DNA from: Plasmodium brasilianum
Lineage: Eukaryota > Apicomplexa > Aconoidasida > Haemosporida > Plasmodiidae
Length of the DNA: 64,000 bases
Direction: 5' to 3'
NCBI RefSeq assembly: GCF_023973825.1
Contig: NC_090124.1
Span: 526,001 to 590,000, forward strand
Positions 1-11,202 of this stretch are shown here, piece by piece (position 1 is the first letter of the stretch; each line of letters begins with the position of its first letter). The translations under genes were made by a program, and so were the position numbers. A model generated the notes under the pieces. It was not told where the DNA came from. It saw nothing but the letters and a program-made list of their open reading frames with translations, and did no database searches.

Positions 1-947
1 CCTGAATTAACAGATGTCACTGTTACATCAATTAAAAATAAATAAACAGGAGGTTGCGGGGGTCTTATCATGTAATCACTTGGGGCAATAAATTCAACAC
101 TACCCGTACATAATTCTGGTCTTTGAAATAAATCTTTTCTTTTTCCTTTCTCATCTAATGGAACAAAATAAAATTGAGGTGTATCATTCACATGATAGCA
201 CATGTTACAATTCCATTTTTTCCCTCCTGCTTCGAACCTAACAAATGGGTTTATATATGTTCTACATTTTTTACATCTAACAACAGTTGAATTTCCAAAA
301 TTTACTGATGATAACTCGGGATATCCCTCAGGTATTGGAGCTAATGGTTGTATTACAAAACCTAAAGGCACATATGCTTTCTGTTTTAATGTTGTATTTG
401 CTGGCATATAACTTACAGAACTTTTTACAAAATGAGAAAATGCATTAAATTGTAAAAATTCTTGATAAGAATCATTTATAATTGGTTGTACTACATTATT
501 TACATGTCCGCTAGTATCATACCCTAATACGTTTCCTTGTGTTTTTAATATATTGGTAGGGCTACCTTGTACAGGAATAAATTGATTAGGCACACCTCGA
601 TATTGTGCTTGGTTATTTAAATATGCATTTGTATTTGTTCCATCTCCATATATATTTTCGTTTATATTACTTGTATTCATATGTGGTTGATTTGGAATAC
701 TATATCCTCCCTGTTGCATTTGCTGTTGTGGATGATAATAACCTTGTATATACACATTTTCATTTCCTTTAAGATTATTACTATTACTTGCTATATCAGC
801 AGTATTATTGTTATAAAAAAAAGGGTTGTTCATTGGTTTATTTACATTATTTTGATTACTGTTATTATAAAATGTAGCATTACTATTAGCATTGATATTG
901 CTGTTGTTGTAACTGTTTAACCCTCTATTATTTTCATATGGCTGCAT
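1..947 (-). CDS. SEC24A: COPII coat subunit SEC24, N-terminal part (gene runs off the left edge)
   Basis: SEC24 is the cargo-selecting subunit of the COPII coat that buds vesicles from the ER; it pairs with SEC23 on Sar1-marked membrane. About 315 codons are visible from the ATG at 947 reading leftwards, with no stop. The first ~200 residues are Asn/Gln-rich and disordered, as in other SEC24 N-termini. A zinc finger follows at about residues 222-247 with spacing C-x2-C-x18-C-x2-C (CKKC...CNMC), containing the family phrase RTYINPFV. The trunk domain begins at about residue 295 with PPVYLFLIDVTVTS, typical of the SEC23/24 trunk. The start is the first in-frame ATG upstream of the conserved part. 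Choosing paralogue A over B rests on remembered synteny (next to PRMT5), not on the visible sequence. Trunk, helical and gelsolin domains lie outside the window. Confidence 0.93.
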   Translation of the reverse strand, partial: MQPYENNRGLNSYNNSNINANSNATFYNNSNQNNVNKPMNNPFFYNNNTADIASNSNNLKGNENVYIQGYYHPQQQMQQGGYSIPNQPHMNTSNINENIYGDGTNTNAYLNNQAQYRGVPNQFIPVQGSPTNILKTQGNVLGYDTSGHVNNVVQPIINDSYQEFLQFNAFSHFVKSSVSYMPANTTLKQKAYVPLGFVIQPLAPIPEGYPELSSVNFGNSTVVRCKKCRTYINPFVRFEAGGKKWNCNMCYHVNDTPQFYFVPLDEKGKRKDLFQRPELCTGSVEFIAPSDYMIRPPQPPVYLFLIDVTVTSVNS

Positions 948-3900
948 TTTAACTTCGAAAATTGTCTATTTACACAAGTGATAAATGTTCTTAGAAAAAA
1001 AAAAAAAAAAAAAACTAATGTTTCCTAATTCCTTTACTAGTAAATAACTCTTGCTCCTTTGTAATATATGGAAGTGAGTAAAGGAAATGGAGGAGAATCA
1101 CTATATATAAAAAATAGCTTCAAAATATAATCGCAAAAGTAAATCTAAATGTACACCTAAACAAACACATAAAATACACAACAAATATACAGGTATAAAT
1201 GTATATATACCCGCAAATGTACAAGTTAACGCGTAAATATACACAATAGTGTGCTCGCAAATTACGCAAAAATGTACACGCAAATTACACGAAAATATAT
1301 ATGTATATGTATGTATAATAAATGTATAATTTTTTCCTTTTTCACTAATTATATTAGCTATATAATCATTTGGCTATGTATTATGTTTCTTAAGCAATAC
1401 TTTTTTCATCTAATAATTTTATTATCCTTTATACATATTATATCTAATGTTTTGTTTAATTTTTTTTTTTTTTTTTTCATTATTTATGTTAAATTTCTTT
1501 CCTATGTTCGTTTTATTAAGTTTTTGCTTATTTCTGTAATTATGTGTTTAATTTTTTATGATTATGCAAAAAAATTAAGCAGTGCCACATATTTTTATGA
1601 ATTCATAATAACACATACAATAATATATTTGTATGTATATAAAATATATATGTATAAATATACAAAACTTTTATTCGCTTAAGTGTATAAGTATGCACTA
1701 AATAGTTATTAACACAAATTGTACAACTTTTTGCTATTTTTTCTTAATAAGTGCTTTGTTATTATGAATATAATAATTACGTTCACATATATAATTATGT
1801 TCATATATAATATATCAACACGTTAAAATCTCTTTTTCCTAACAAATTTTTTCAATTTTTTTTTTTTTGGAATTTTACCTTATATAGGGAGCTTTATTAT
1901 TTATACACTGCTACAAATCATCACACTTCAAAAATTTACAAAAAAAAATTAAAATAAAACAAACTAAAACAAAATAAAACAAAACAAAATGAAGAAAAAT
2001 AAAATAAAATAAAATAAAACGATATAAAATAAAATAAAACAAAATTATTCTGTATTACAATATTTTCCCAAATTCAAAATATTCACGTAATTTTTATATT
2101 TTACGCGAAATTTCAATACAACATTTATATTACATCTTTGCGAATTCATGTTATTTTTTTATTTTAATTATGTGGAGTTTTTTTTGTATGATCTTTTTAA
2201 GAAGAATTTCCATTAAGAGGCTATTTACATATATATTTATTTTATATGTAGTTCACACACATACAAGTATTTAAATAATTTTATACTTTAGTAAATAATT
2301 TTAAATTGTACATTAAATATTATTTTTTTGGTCATTTCATAAAATTGCATACTCTTGTATGAACGTTATAATAAAGTGAATTATATAGTTCAGAGTTTTT
2401 ACTGGAAAGAAGAATATATAATAGATGTACGTGGGCATATATACATACGTGTCGATATAACATGATGAAACGTATGAGTATGAGAAAAGTAGTAAAATAA
2501 GCACATTAATTTATATACCAAAACATGAACAAATTAATTGCGGAAAAACTGTAACTATTTTGTTACTATGTATTTCTTAGCATTATAGGCGAAGTTAAAA
2601 AAATTTGTGTTTATATATATATTTATGTTATTTTTGCCTTTAATCTCTTTATTTTTTTGTAAACTTGGGTCTCCTATAAAAGCCTCTGTGCTGTGCATAA
2701 CTTTTTTCTTCTAAAGCGTTCCTTAACACTGTCCTTCCTTAAACTCATTTCTGTTATATTTTAACCATGTAAAAATATAATACTGTTTTTTGTTTAAACA
2801 AATATTGTTAAGACATTCATAAAGCTAAACAAACAGCGAGAAATAAAAAAAAATATAAATAATGAGAACATATACAATAAGCAAAGAAAACAGGAGAGGA
2901 CAAAAAAGGAAAAGAAAAGAAAAAAAAAGTAACAGTATCACTTAATTGGCACTAAAATATATTTTACATGTTATTTGAGTATATGACACGCAAAAATTAT
3001 TATAAAATCAAATTATGCACAAAAATGTATATATATATATAACGGTACACATAAGAGAATATTATGAAAATGACAGAAACTTTCTTAGTTGTTACCAGTA
3101 GTACAAGTTCTAATTCATTCTCTGTTAATATGATGTAAAGATGTTTTGTGCATTGTATCAAATTTATATCTGAAGTACCTATATCTTAAGAATGTGTATA
3201 TGTAAATACTTAAAAAACTATATACCGTAAACGTAAATATGTGTGTGTGTAGGTGCATATTTAAACAGTTCTAATAATTAAAAAAAAAAAAGAAAAAAAA
3301 AACTTTTTTTTGTTTAAATTAAAAGTAGTCACTTATATGTATTAATCTGAATTATGTAAAAAGAAGTTTCTTAGAATATATTTATTTAAAATTTTTAATA
3401 AGATTAGTGAAAAAAAAAATAATAAAAAATTTCCTTTAATTTTTGATGAAAAAAGACTACATTTGTAATTATCTATAATTTTTACACTCTGTCCTTTACG
3501 CCAACTCTCGATAATTACTACTTAATCATTTTGTGTAATAATTCCATAACAAGTGTTTCCATATGTTGATGCTTACACAAGTAGTTCATATACTCTTCCA
3601 ACGGTGAGATTGTATCTATTATTAACGCGCTCTTCAATTAAAATTAAATATAAGAATTGTATCTTTTGACTGGCAAATGGCGTGAAATTAGAATCTTAAA
3701 ATTTTTTTTCATTTACGCATGGGCGAAATTAGCTCTTCCAATTATACTTTAGCTTATAAAATTATTCTGTTACGGTAAATATGGTATTAGTGTAATGATT
3801 TTTTTTTTTTTTTTATTACGACGAAACACCTATAGTAACACTTTTCATTTTGTTCAAATGTTAAAAGTCCAAAAACATTAGTGCTCATTAAAACAACAAA

Positions 3901-4021
3901 TCATGTATACGAGAAATTTTTATTGCAAAGGTTTCGTTCTCATGTTTTCTAAAATATTCGATACTAAAGGTTGTACCTCTACATCGATATTAAAAAATAA
4001 AGCCCCACATTTTTTATATTA
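948..4021. other. Intergenic region upstream of SEC24, with a GC-richer island at about 3481-4010
   Basis: Mostly very AT-rich with poly-A/poly-T runs (for example 994-1014, 3799-3814) and an AAAAT/AAAAC-type simple-repeat patch at about 1950-2045. No convincing complete gene was found. Positions 3481-4010 are less AT-biased and several frames are open for 30-40 codons on both strands. That may be the 3' UTR of the candidate microprotein at 4022-4368, a non-coding RNA or unresolved exons. SEC24 is read leftwards from 947, so its promoter should lie just right of it. Confidence 0.6.
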
Positions 4022-4368
4022 TTATTTTTTTTCAAGTTTTGAGAGCTTATATGCTGTTATGAGCACAAAAAGGTAACAGAAAAACTGTTCTTAGTTAAAC
4101 GGTTAAAGAGGTTATAAGAAAGCAGAAAGGCAATAATGACCATTTCATATTATTAAACTTATTTTGGAGATCATCTGAGAGTTATACGCTTTTGTATTAA
4201 TAAATAATAAACTAAGCACGTATTTAATAATGTGTACTAGTATATATAGTCAAATTATCCATAAGGCATGGCATTTATATATTGTATAGATATATATGTA
4301 TACATTTACTCACTCTCTTGAGCGGTTTTTCGCCTCCTCCGTTCAGTGCTATTATATTTTTGTTTCAT
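4022..4368 (-). CDS. Candidate two-exon, 40-residue membrane microprotein
   Basis: Not a recognised family. Exon 1 (4314-4368) starts at an ATG and encodes 18 residues with a basic ERRRRK run. It ends in phase 1 at a consensus GTGAGT donor. Exon 2 (4022-4089) follows a good acceptor (pyrimidine-rich tract ending CTAAG) and restores phase, giving Lys-Gln and then a hydrophobic stretch (FFCYLFVLITAY) and a Lys-rich end (KLSKLEKK) before TAA. The architecture is a basic N-terminus, one short membrane span and a basic tail, as in small ER or mitochondrial membrane subunits. The gene is divergent from PRMT5. Both splice sites and the phase agree, but length and AT bias mean chance cannot be excluded. 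Confidence 0.42.
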
Positions 4369-4833
4369 TTTATGTTCTTTTGCTTTGAAAGTGTATGATA
4401 TTTATTTAATAACGAATTGAATTTATATTACGAGCTTTTATTTCGTACCCCTTGTACAATAAATTTATTTAACCCTATCTATCATACTCAATATAATAAC
4501 ACTCTATAACGAGAAAAATATTGTGGTTTTACAAAAGCGTAATGTTTGTAAACACTTATTTGAATACGAAATGAAATTAATGGATTTCAAAAGTTGGGCT
4601 TTATTGAAATAGATACAAACAGAACGTATGTGTTATAAGCCTCCTCTATTTTTTTTACTAATAAAATTAAATATATACATTTAATAACATACATACAAAC
4701 ATACATATAAGGAGAGCAATAGTTCCTTACAAAAAATATTGTTCACGGAATACACATAGATTATCATAAAGCATATGAATAAATACGTTTGTCAAGAATA
4801 CTTTTAAAAGGAATAGATTATGTAAAGGAAAAA
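4369..4833. promoter_or_regulatory. PRMT5 5' region with a short upstream ORF
   Basis: AT-rich leader upstream of PRMT5. An upstream ATG at 4775 opens a ten-codon ORF ending with TAA at 4807, 26 bases before the chosen PRMT5 start. Such uORFs can reduce translation of the main frame. The region must also contain promoter elements for the divergent microprotein candidate if that gene is real. No specific transcription-factor site is claimed. Confidence 0.4.
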
Positions 4834-6858
4834 ATGCCTCTAAAAAACAAGTATGCAGTTTTAAAAATAGGAATAGAATATAATTACCATGAGGACGTAA
4901 GCGAAATAGATGATATTGATATAGATTTTTTGGTATGTAAACTGTTTAAAGAGAGCACCACAGACGGTAATCTTATTATTCCGTCTGAATATACTTCTTC
5001 TCTATATTCTAAATTATCGAATACATATAAAGTAGATCCCCTTTTTGGGAATAAATTTAATGATAGAGAAATTTGGAAAACAAAGATTTACGGTTTAATA
5101 TCTGAATGGATTGATACAGATAACCCCAATGAGCATTTTAGTTCATACAGTATTGATGTATTAAACAAAGAAATACAATGGACTAGTTATATATTAATAC
5201 CAAATTTAATTATTAATACACCATCTTATAATAAATGTGATAATTATGCAAGATGTATTAATGCGAATATTCATAATTATAACGGAGTATCCATAATAGT
5301 AAGGATACCAATAGCTAAAAAAATTGAACACACGAATTTGTATAGTAGTAATTCCCACAATGCTAATTGTGCAAAATCCTACAAAATTATAAACGGGTGG
5401 AATGTTTGGGCAAAATTTATCTCCTACTGTAATTATAATATATCCCATATGAACGTAGGCTTGGAACTTGTGAATGTAAAAGACTTCGAAATTAATGATA
5501 TAAATTTAGATGTATGGAAATCAGAACCCGTAAAATTAATTATAATACCATTGAATTCATTTATCATTGATTCTAAAAGTGGATACCCATATTTACCAAA
5601 AAAATTAAAAGATTTGTTAATATTCTTTTTTAGAAGAAATATTGAGATAGTATTAACTGGATGGAAAGAAAGATTGAATCATTTGTATTATCAAGATAAT
5701 GGTAAAAAAGACGTAGAAGGAATTAATGAAAAAATAAACTCAGATACAAGTTACTTAAAATTTTGTATGTATTATTTAAAAAGACTTTTTATGTCTATCG
5801 AAAATTTTGATAACGAAACTTTATTTGACCATGCATACTGGGACTACCTACAAATACCTTTGCAACCGTTAAAGGATAATTTATGCTCTCAAATATATGA
5901 AATATTCGAAAAAGATAAAATGAAATATGAACAGTATGAATTAGCTATTAGTAAATACTTATCCAAACGACTCCAAAATAGTAGTAATAATAGTAAAACA
6001 GTAAGTAGTATAGAATTCACTATTTTTGTCGTAGGAGCAGGAAGGGGACCACTTGTTGACTCCACCTTACGTGCCCTTGAAAAAAATAAAATTACCAATT
6101 ATGAAATTTATGCTGTAGAAAAAAATGATAGTGCTATTTTAGTTCTTGAAAATAGATTGGAAGAAGAAGAATGGAAAAATGTTAAGGTTATTCATAGTGA
6201 CATGAGATATGTACAAATAGAGAAAAAAGCAGATTTGATTGTTAGTGAATTGTTAGGTTCATTTGGTGATAATGAATTATTTCCGGAGTGTCTAGATGGA
6301 ATACAAAAATATTTAAAGAAGGATGGGGTAAGTATACCCAAAAATTGTTTATCTTATGTTGAGCCTATATCTTGTTCTAGCCTCTATCATAAAATATGTC
6401 ACAATTCTTTTTCAGGAAATAATGAAATGTTTTATGTAGTCAATTTATATTCTTATTGTAAAATATCGGAAGAACAACCAAAAGAGTGTTTCTATTTTGA
6501 AATACCCAATAAAGATATTAAAAAGGACAATACTCATAATAATCGTTATAAAAATATTAATTTTAAAATTAAATTAGATTCTTATTTGCATGGTTTCTTA
6601 TGCTATTTTAAAAGTCAATTATATGATGATGTTTATATATCAATTGAACCAATTACTCATACCAAAAATATGCATAGTTGGTATCCATTATTTATCCCTA
6701 TAAATAAAATCATTTTTTTAAGAAAAGAACAACATCTGTCTCTGAGTATTTGGAGACTAACTGATTGTCATAAAATTTGGTATGAATGGTGTATCAATGA
6801 ACCCATTACAACAAGCATTCACAATTTCAATGCTCGACATTTTTTTATCGGAAAATAA
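4834..6858 (+). CDS. PRMT5: Protein arginine N-methyltransferase 5 (type II, symmetric dimethylarginine)
   Basis: Transfers methyl groups from S-adenosylmethionine to arginines of Sm proteins, histones and RNA-binding proteins, making symmetric dimethylarginine. The product is 674 aa from the ATG at 4834 (human PRMT5 is 637). The reading frame is open for 15 more codons upstream but has no ATG before the in-frame TAA at 4780. The N-terminal half matches the TIM-barrel region. Around residues 340-372 lies the PRMT5 signature LQIPLQPLKDNL...YEIFEKDKMKY, which keeps the Tyr, the Phe that favours symmetric methylation and the Lys. SAM motif I is GAGRGPLV at about residue 401. The double-E loop is SELLGSFGDNE at about 471, followed by the C-terminal beta-barrel. 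Single exon. A partner such as MEP50 is not visible here. Confidence 0.95.
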   Translation: MPLKNKYAVLKIGIEYNYHEDVSEIDDIDIDFLVCKLFKESTTDGNLIIPSEYTSSLYSKLSNTYKVDPLFGNKFNDREIWKTKIYGLISEWIDTDNPNEHFSSYSIDVLNKEIQWTSYILIPNLIINTPSYNKCDNYARCINANIHNYNGVSIIVRIPIAKKIEHTNLYSSNSHNANCAKSYKIINGWNVWAKFISYCNYNISHMNVGLELVNVKDFEINDINLDVWKSEPVKLIIIPLNSFIIDSKSGYPYLPKKLKDLLIFFFRRNIEIVLTGWKERLNHLYYQDNGKKDVEGINEKINSDTSYLKFCMYYLKRLFMSIENFDNETLFDHAYWDYLQIPLQPLKDNLCSQIYEIFEKDKMKYEQYELAISKYLSKRLQNSSNNSKTVSSIEFTIFVVGAGRGPLVDSTLRALEKNKITNYEIYAVEKNDSAILVLENRLEEEEWKNVKVIHSDMRYVQIEKKADLIVSELLGSFGDNELFPECLDGIQKYLKKDGVSIPKNCLSYVEPISCSSLYHKICHNSFSGNNEMFYVVNLYSYCKISEEQPKECFYFEIPNKDIKKDNTHNNRYKNINFKIKLDSYLHGFLCYFKSQLYDDVYISIEPITHTKNMHSWYPLFIPINKIIFLRKEQHLSLSIWRLTDCHKIWYEWCINEPITTSIHNFNARHFFIGK

Positions 6859-7091
6859 TAGAGATTAAAGTCATTTGAAGGGAGGAATGAACACCAAAAA
6901 TAAAAAAAAATGCAAAGAAAAGAAATTAAAATATAATGAATAAGCAGTTGTTTAGTAGGTATCGTTTCCACCGTATTTCTGGAGTGTGTAAGCCTTTTTA
7001 ATCCTTTTTTGTTTTATGTTATTCTTTCGTATATTTACTTTGTTTATTTATTTTTTTGTTCATCAATTTGTTCCTTTATTCACGTATGTGT

Positions 7092-7290
7092 TTGCTTATT
7101 TGTTTGCTTATTTGTTTGCTTATTTGTTTGCTTATTTGTTTGCTTATTTGTTTGCTTATTTGTTTGCTTATTTGTTTGCTTATTTGTTTGCTTATTTGTT
7201 TGCTTATTTGTTTGCTTATTTGTTTGCCTATTTGTTTGCTTATTTGTTTGCTTATTTGTTTGCTTATTTATTTGCTTATATATTTGCTTG
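7092..7290. repeat. 12-bp minisatellite, unit TTTGCTTATTTG, about 16 copies
   Basis: Direct reading shows the 12-base unit repeated head to tail, with small changes at the ends (TTTGCCTA, TTTATTTG). The period is a multiple of three, so all three forward frames stay open and give artefactual ORFs. It lies in the 3' flank of PRMT5. Confidence 0.95.
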
Positions 7291-9101
7291 TGTATTAGTA
7301 TAATTTTTTAATTATTTATTTATATTTTTATCTTACTTTGTAGGCCTACTATTTGCTTTATTATTAATCACAAACATCGATTCTCAATTTATTTACAGTT
7401 AAATTAGATTTAGCCTTATTTGTTCTAAGAACGTTTTTATCGTACCAAAAAATATGGGATACAAATTTTAAATCAGTTTTTGTAACTAAATATTTCACTT
7501 TTTAAAATTTTATTAACCCAGTATTATTGAAATATTATTTAAGTTTTGTTATTATTTTTTTTTTTTTAAATCAGCATAAACAAAAAATTTGCGTTCTAAG
7601 CAATTACTTTCGTATTAGTTGTTTTCCTCGACTTGTTACCATTTGATGTATGTTAAAATAATGTAGTATAGAAAAGAAGCCTACGAATAAATGCACATGC
7701 ATTTAATATACAAGCATATGTACATGTATGTATATATTTATAATATATATATATGGCCTACCTTAATGAACGCACTATATTTGTACGAGTGAACAGGTGC
7801 ATAAAGGTTACGTTGAATAATACATTTATTAAGCTAGTGCTAATAGATGACACTGTTGTTTATTTCTATTTTCGTTATGTATTCTTTTTCATCTTCCTTT
7901 ATTTATAGGAAATTATCTCATATTCTCCCTTTTCCACATTAAAAACAATGGTACACATGTAAAAATATATATACGTATTTACACATATATGTATACACAC
8001 ACGTACGTACACAGAAATATGTACACACACATATGTATACACACATATTACACTCATATATTTACATAAAAATATATATTTTTGTTATTATATGCTACTA
8101 TTTTGTGTAAAACTTTTCCTTTCAATCCAAAAAAAAAACATGTAATAGCAACTGCTACTAAAAGATTACATTTAAAAATACAACTTTATTTCGTAATATT
8201 TTCGCACAACATGTTTATTCGTTCTTTTTTGAGTAACATTTAATTCATTATAAAAATTTTTATCTTACACATGATTTCGTCTTAACAGATTTATATTCCC
8301 CTATTGTTTTCCAATATATCTGTAATATGTAATCAAAAATGTTATACACTTTTTTTTTTTTTTTTGGCTTGTGAATTTTTATTATTATAACTAATATGTA
8401 TTAAAATTTATAATAACCTCTAAATATATGTGGGAAAAATATAAAAAAATTGTTCTTTGTTTTAAAATTACCAACAAAAGCATATAAATTTTTTTTAGTG
8501 TAGACTATATAAATATATAGCATACTTTTTCGGTCAAATATTTCATTGTGTTTTTGGTTTTTTTAAACAATATAAGAATTCGCTTTAAAAAATAGATTAA
8601 CGCTTCCTTTTTTAAAAATACACGCATGGAAGTTATTAATTTTTTTTTATCTCTTCTTTCAAAATTGTAGTTTCAAAGAGTTGTATAATTAGTAATACAC
8701 CCATTTATCGAAATTATTCATTATTCATTATTTGTTATTTTGTCGTTTTGTAATTTTGTTATTCTGTTATTTTGTTCTGGTATTCCGTTATTCTTTTTTT
8801 TTTTTTTTTTTTTGCATATATTTAGATTCTATGGATGGATATTAGATATGTTTTATTTTTAGCTTTTTTTTTCAGTTTTTCCTTATTTTAAGTTTCTTTC
8901 CACTTTTCATATTTTATTTTTCTTTCTATTTTTTCTTATTTTTATTTATCATATTTTAATTTATTTTTATTTTTACTTTTTATCATATATATATTTTTCA
9001 CACATGCTTATTTTATATATATGATAGTGAAATTAATATAATTATTTTTCACGGATTTTACACGTTATCAGAATTTGGAGAAGGCAAAAAACGTAAACGC
9101 A

Positions 9102-9138
<37 letters not shown>

Positions 9139-9319
9139 AAGAAATAAAAAAAAATGCTCTGTATTTTTAGCATAATTTCCTTGTATATTATAATAGATGT
9201 ATATATTAAGATGAGTGCATATATATTTATTTAAAGGCATTATTCAAGGATCGAACTTTAAAAGTTTAAAATAAGGATAAAAAAGCGTAATAACACTAAT
9301 TAAATACCCATTATATAAT

Positions 9320-9470
9320 GTTATGTATATATTATATGTATATATGTATGTATACATGTATATATTATATGTTTATACATGTATGTATATATGTATGTAT
9401 ACATGTATATATTATATGTTTATACATGTATGTATATATGTATATATTATATGTTTATATATGTACATAT
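9320..9470. repeat. TA/TG-rich tandem repeat, period about 47 bp
   Basis: Blocks of TATATTATATGTTTATACATG followed by TATGTATA-type sequence recur about two and a half times with small changes. Low-complexity intergenic repeat; no function inferred. Confidence 0.7.
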
Positions 9471-10387
9471 TACGTTTATGCATATAAATATATATTTCAA
9501 AAGAGCAGACTAAAAAAAAAAAAATATATAATTTTTTATTATTATGTGTTTACTATATCTTTAGGGAAATCTTTTTCTTTTTTTTTTTTTTATATAAGAA
9601 CTGTTATTAAAATATAATAAAAAAGTACATTTTAAAAGTATTTTAATATTATTTCCTTGATTGATTTTTTTTCATATACATATTTATGTATATTAATTCA
9701 CTGATGTATTCACGCAATCTCATATTTTCTGTAATCTGTTTTTCTTTTGAACTTCGTTTTTACATTTTTTCCTTTTTCTTATAAGAACTATTACGTAAAA
9801 CTATATAGTGTAATTAACAAAAAAACAAAAGATGTGAGAATATGAATTCGTATAAATATTTCAGTAAAAATTAATAAACGAATGATATACATTTACACAA
9901 TAATAGCGTTTCTTTTAAACACAGTGAATATTTATTCACAATAAAATAACAAAGCATTATATATATATATATATATATATATGCATATATACGTACATTT
10001 ATGTATATGTACAACTTATGTTCCTTCTTGTACAAATTCTTTTAAGGCCATTCTACTTCATTTATTGATTAATTTGTTTATCCTTTTACAATTTTTTTAC
10101 AATTTTTAAAGTTTCAACACATATTCTAAAAAAATAGAAGATTTTTATGTTAATGGATTTAGTAAATATAAAACAAAAAAAAAAAAAAAAAAAAAAAGAA
10201 GAAGAAAAAAGTGTATTGCATTGTAGTTCATTCAGTAGAGATATATTACATTATAAAGTTGTGTAATATTCTCTTGTTAGTTTTATTTTGGTGCTAAATA
10301 GCTTGTTGTGAATTAAATTTTCAATGTCAACAGAGCTATTATATTTTAAATATACTTTTCCCATTGATTGCTTCATAGGACAACAAG

Positions 10388-11171
10388 ATGGAATGGAACA
10401 AGAGTTTTCAGTCGAATAGTATATTTGTTTATAATTTTCCTAACGAATGGATGGAAAATGACATAAAAAAAGTAGGAAACATAAATGAATAGGGAATATA
10501 TAACATACATATACATGTGCGAAAGGAGAATTATTCTGAAATATGTGCATGTGTATACATACATATGTACACACACACATACATATACACATATATATAA
10601 ATACATATATATATATACACATATATATACACACATATATATATACACATATATATACCCACATATATACACACACATATATATACACACATATATATAC
10701 ACACACATATATATACACACACATATATATACACACATATATAAACACATATATATATATACACATATATGTACACACATATATATATACACATATATAT
10801 ACACACATATATATATACACACATATATATATACACACACATATATATACACACATATATATATACACACATATATATACACACACATGTGTGTGTTTAT
10901 TTCTCTCATCTTGTAGAACTTTTTGATGTTCGGAACAATAAATAACATAATCATAGACAAAGATATAAACGTGTACGCATTTATACAATATAACGACAGT
11001 GAATCATCACAAAAAGCTATTGAAGTAATGAATGGAAAAGAAATAAATGGAAAAGTATTGAAAGTTACTTCGACAAAAATGGTGGACGAGTGCCTAGATA
11101 TGAATTCAACAAAAATGGACTCACAACAAAAATCACAAGTAAGAAATAAAAATTATAGAAACGCGTGTAAG

Positions 11172-11202
<31 letters not shown>

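Larger units (their letters stand above)
6859..10387. other. Long gene-free interval between PRMT5 and the three-RRM gene
   Basis: About 3.5 kb, very AT-rich, with many poly-T and TA runs. It contains a 12-bp tandem array (7092-7290) and a TA/TG-rich longer-period repeat at about 9320-9470. Apparent ORFs here are repeat translations (Cys-Leu-Phe-Val and Tyr/Met/Ile-rich) with no credible protein character. I see no supported gene or RNA. Confidence 0.6.

Noticed and set aside
7009..7311. Three overlapping 80-100-codon plus-strand ORFs
   Set aside because: All are translations of the 12-bp minisatellite in different frames; no independent protein character.
10373..10988. Tyr/Ile/Cys/Val-rich ORFs on both strands
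   Set aside because: They are products of the TA/CA microsatellite in intron 1 of the three-RRM gene and overlap its real exons.
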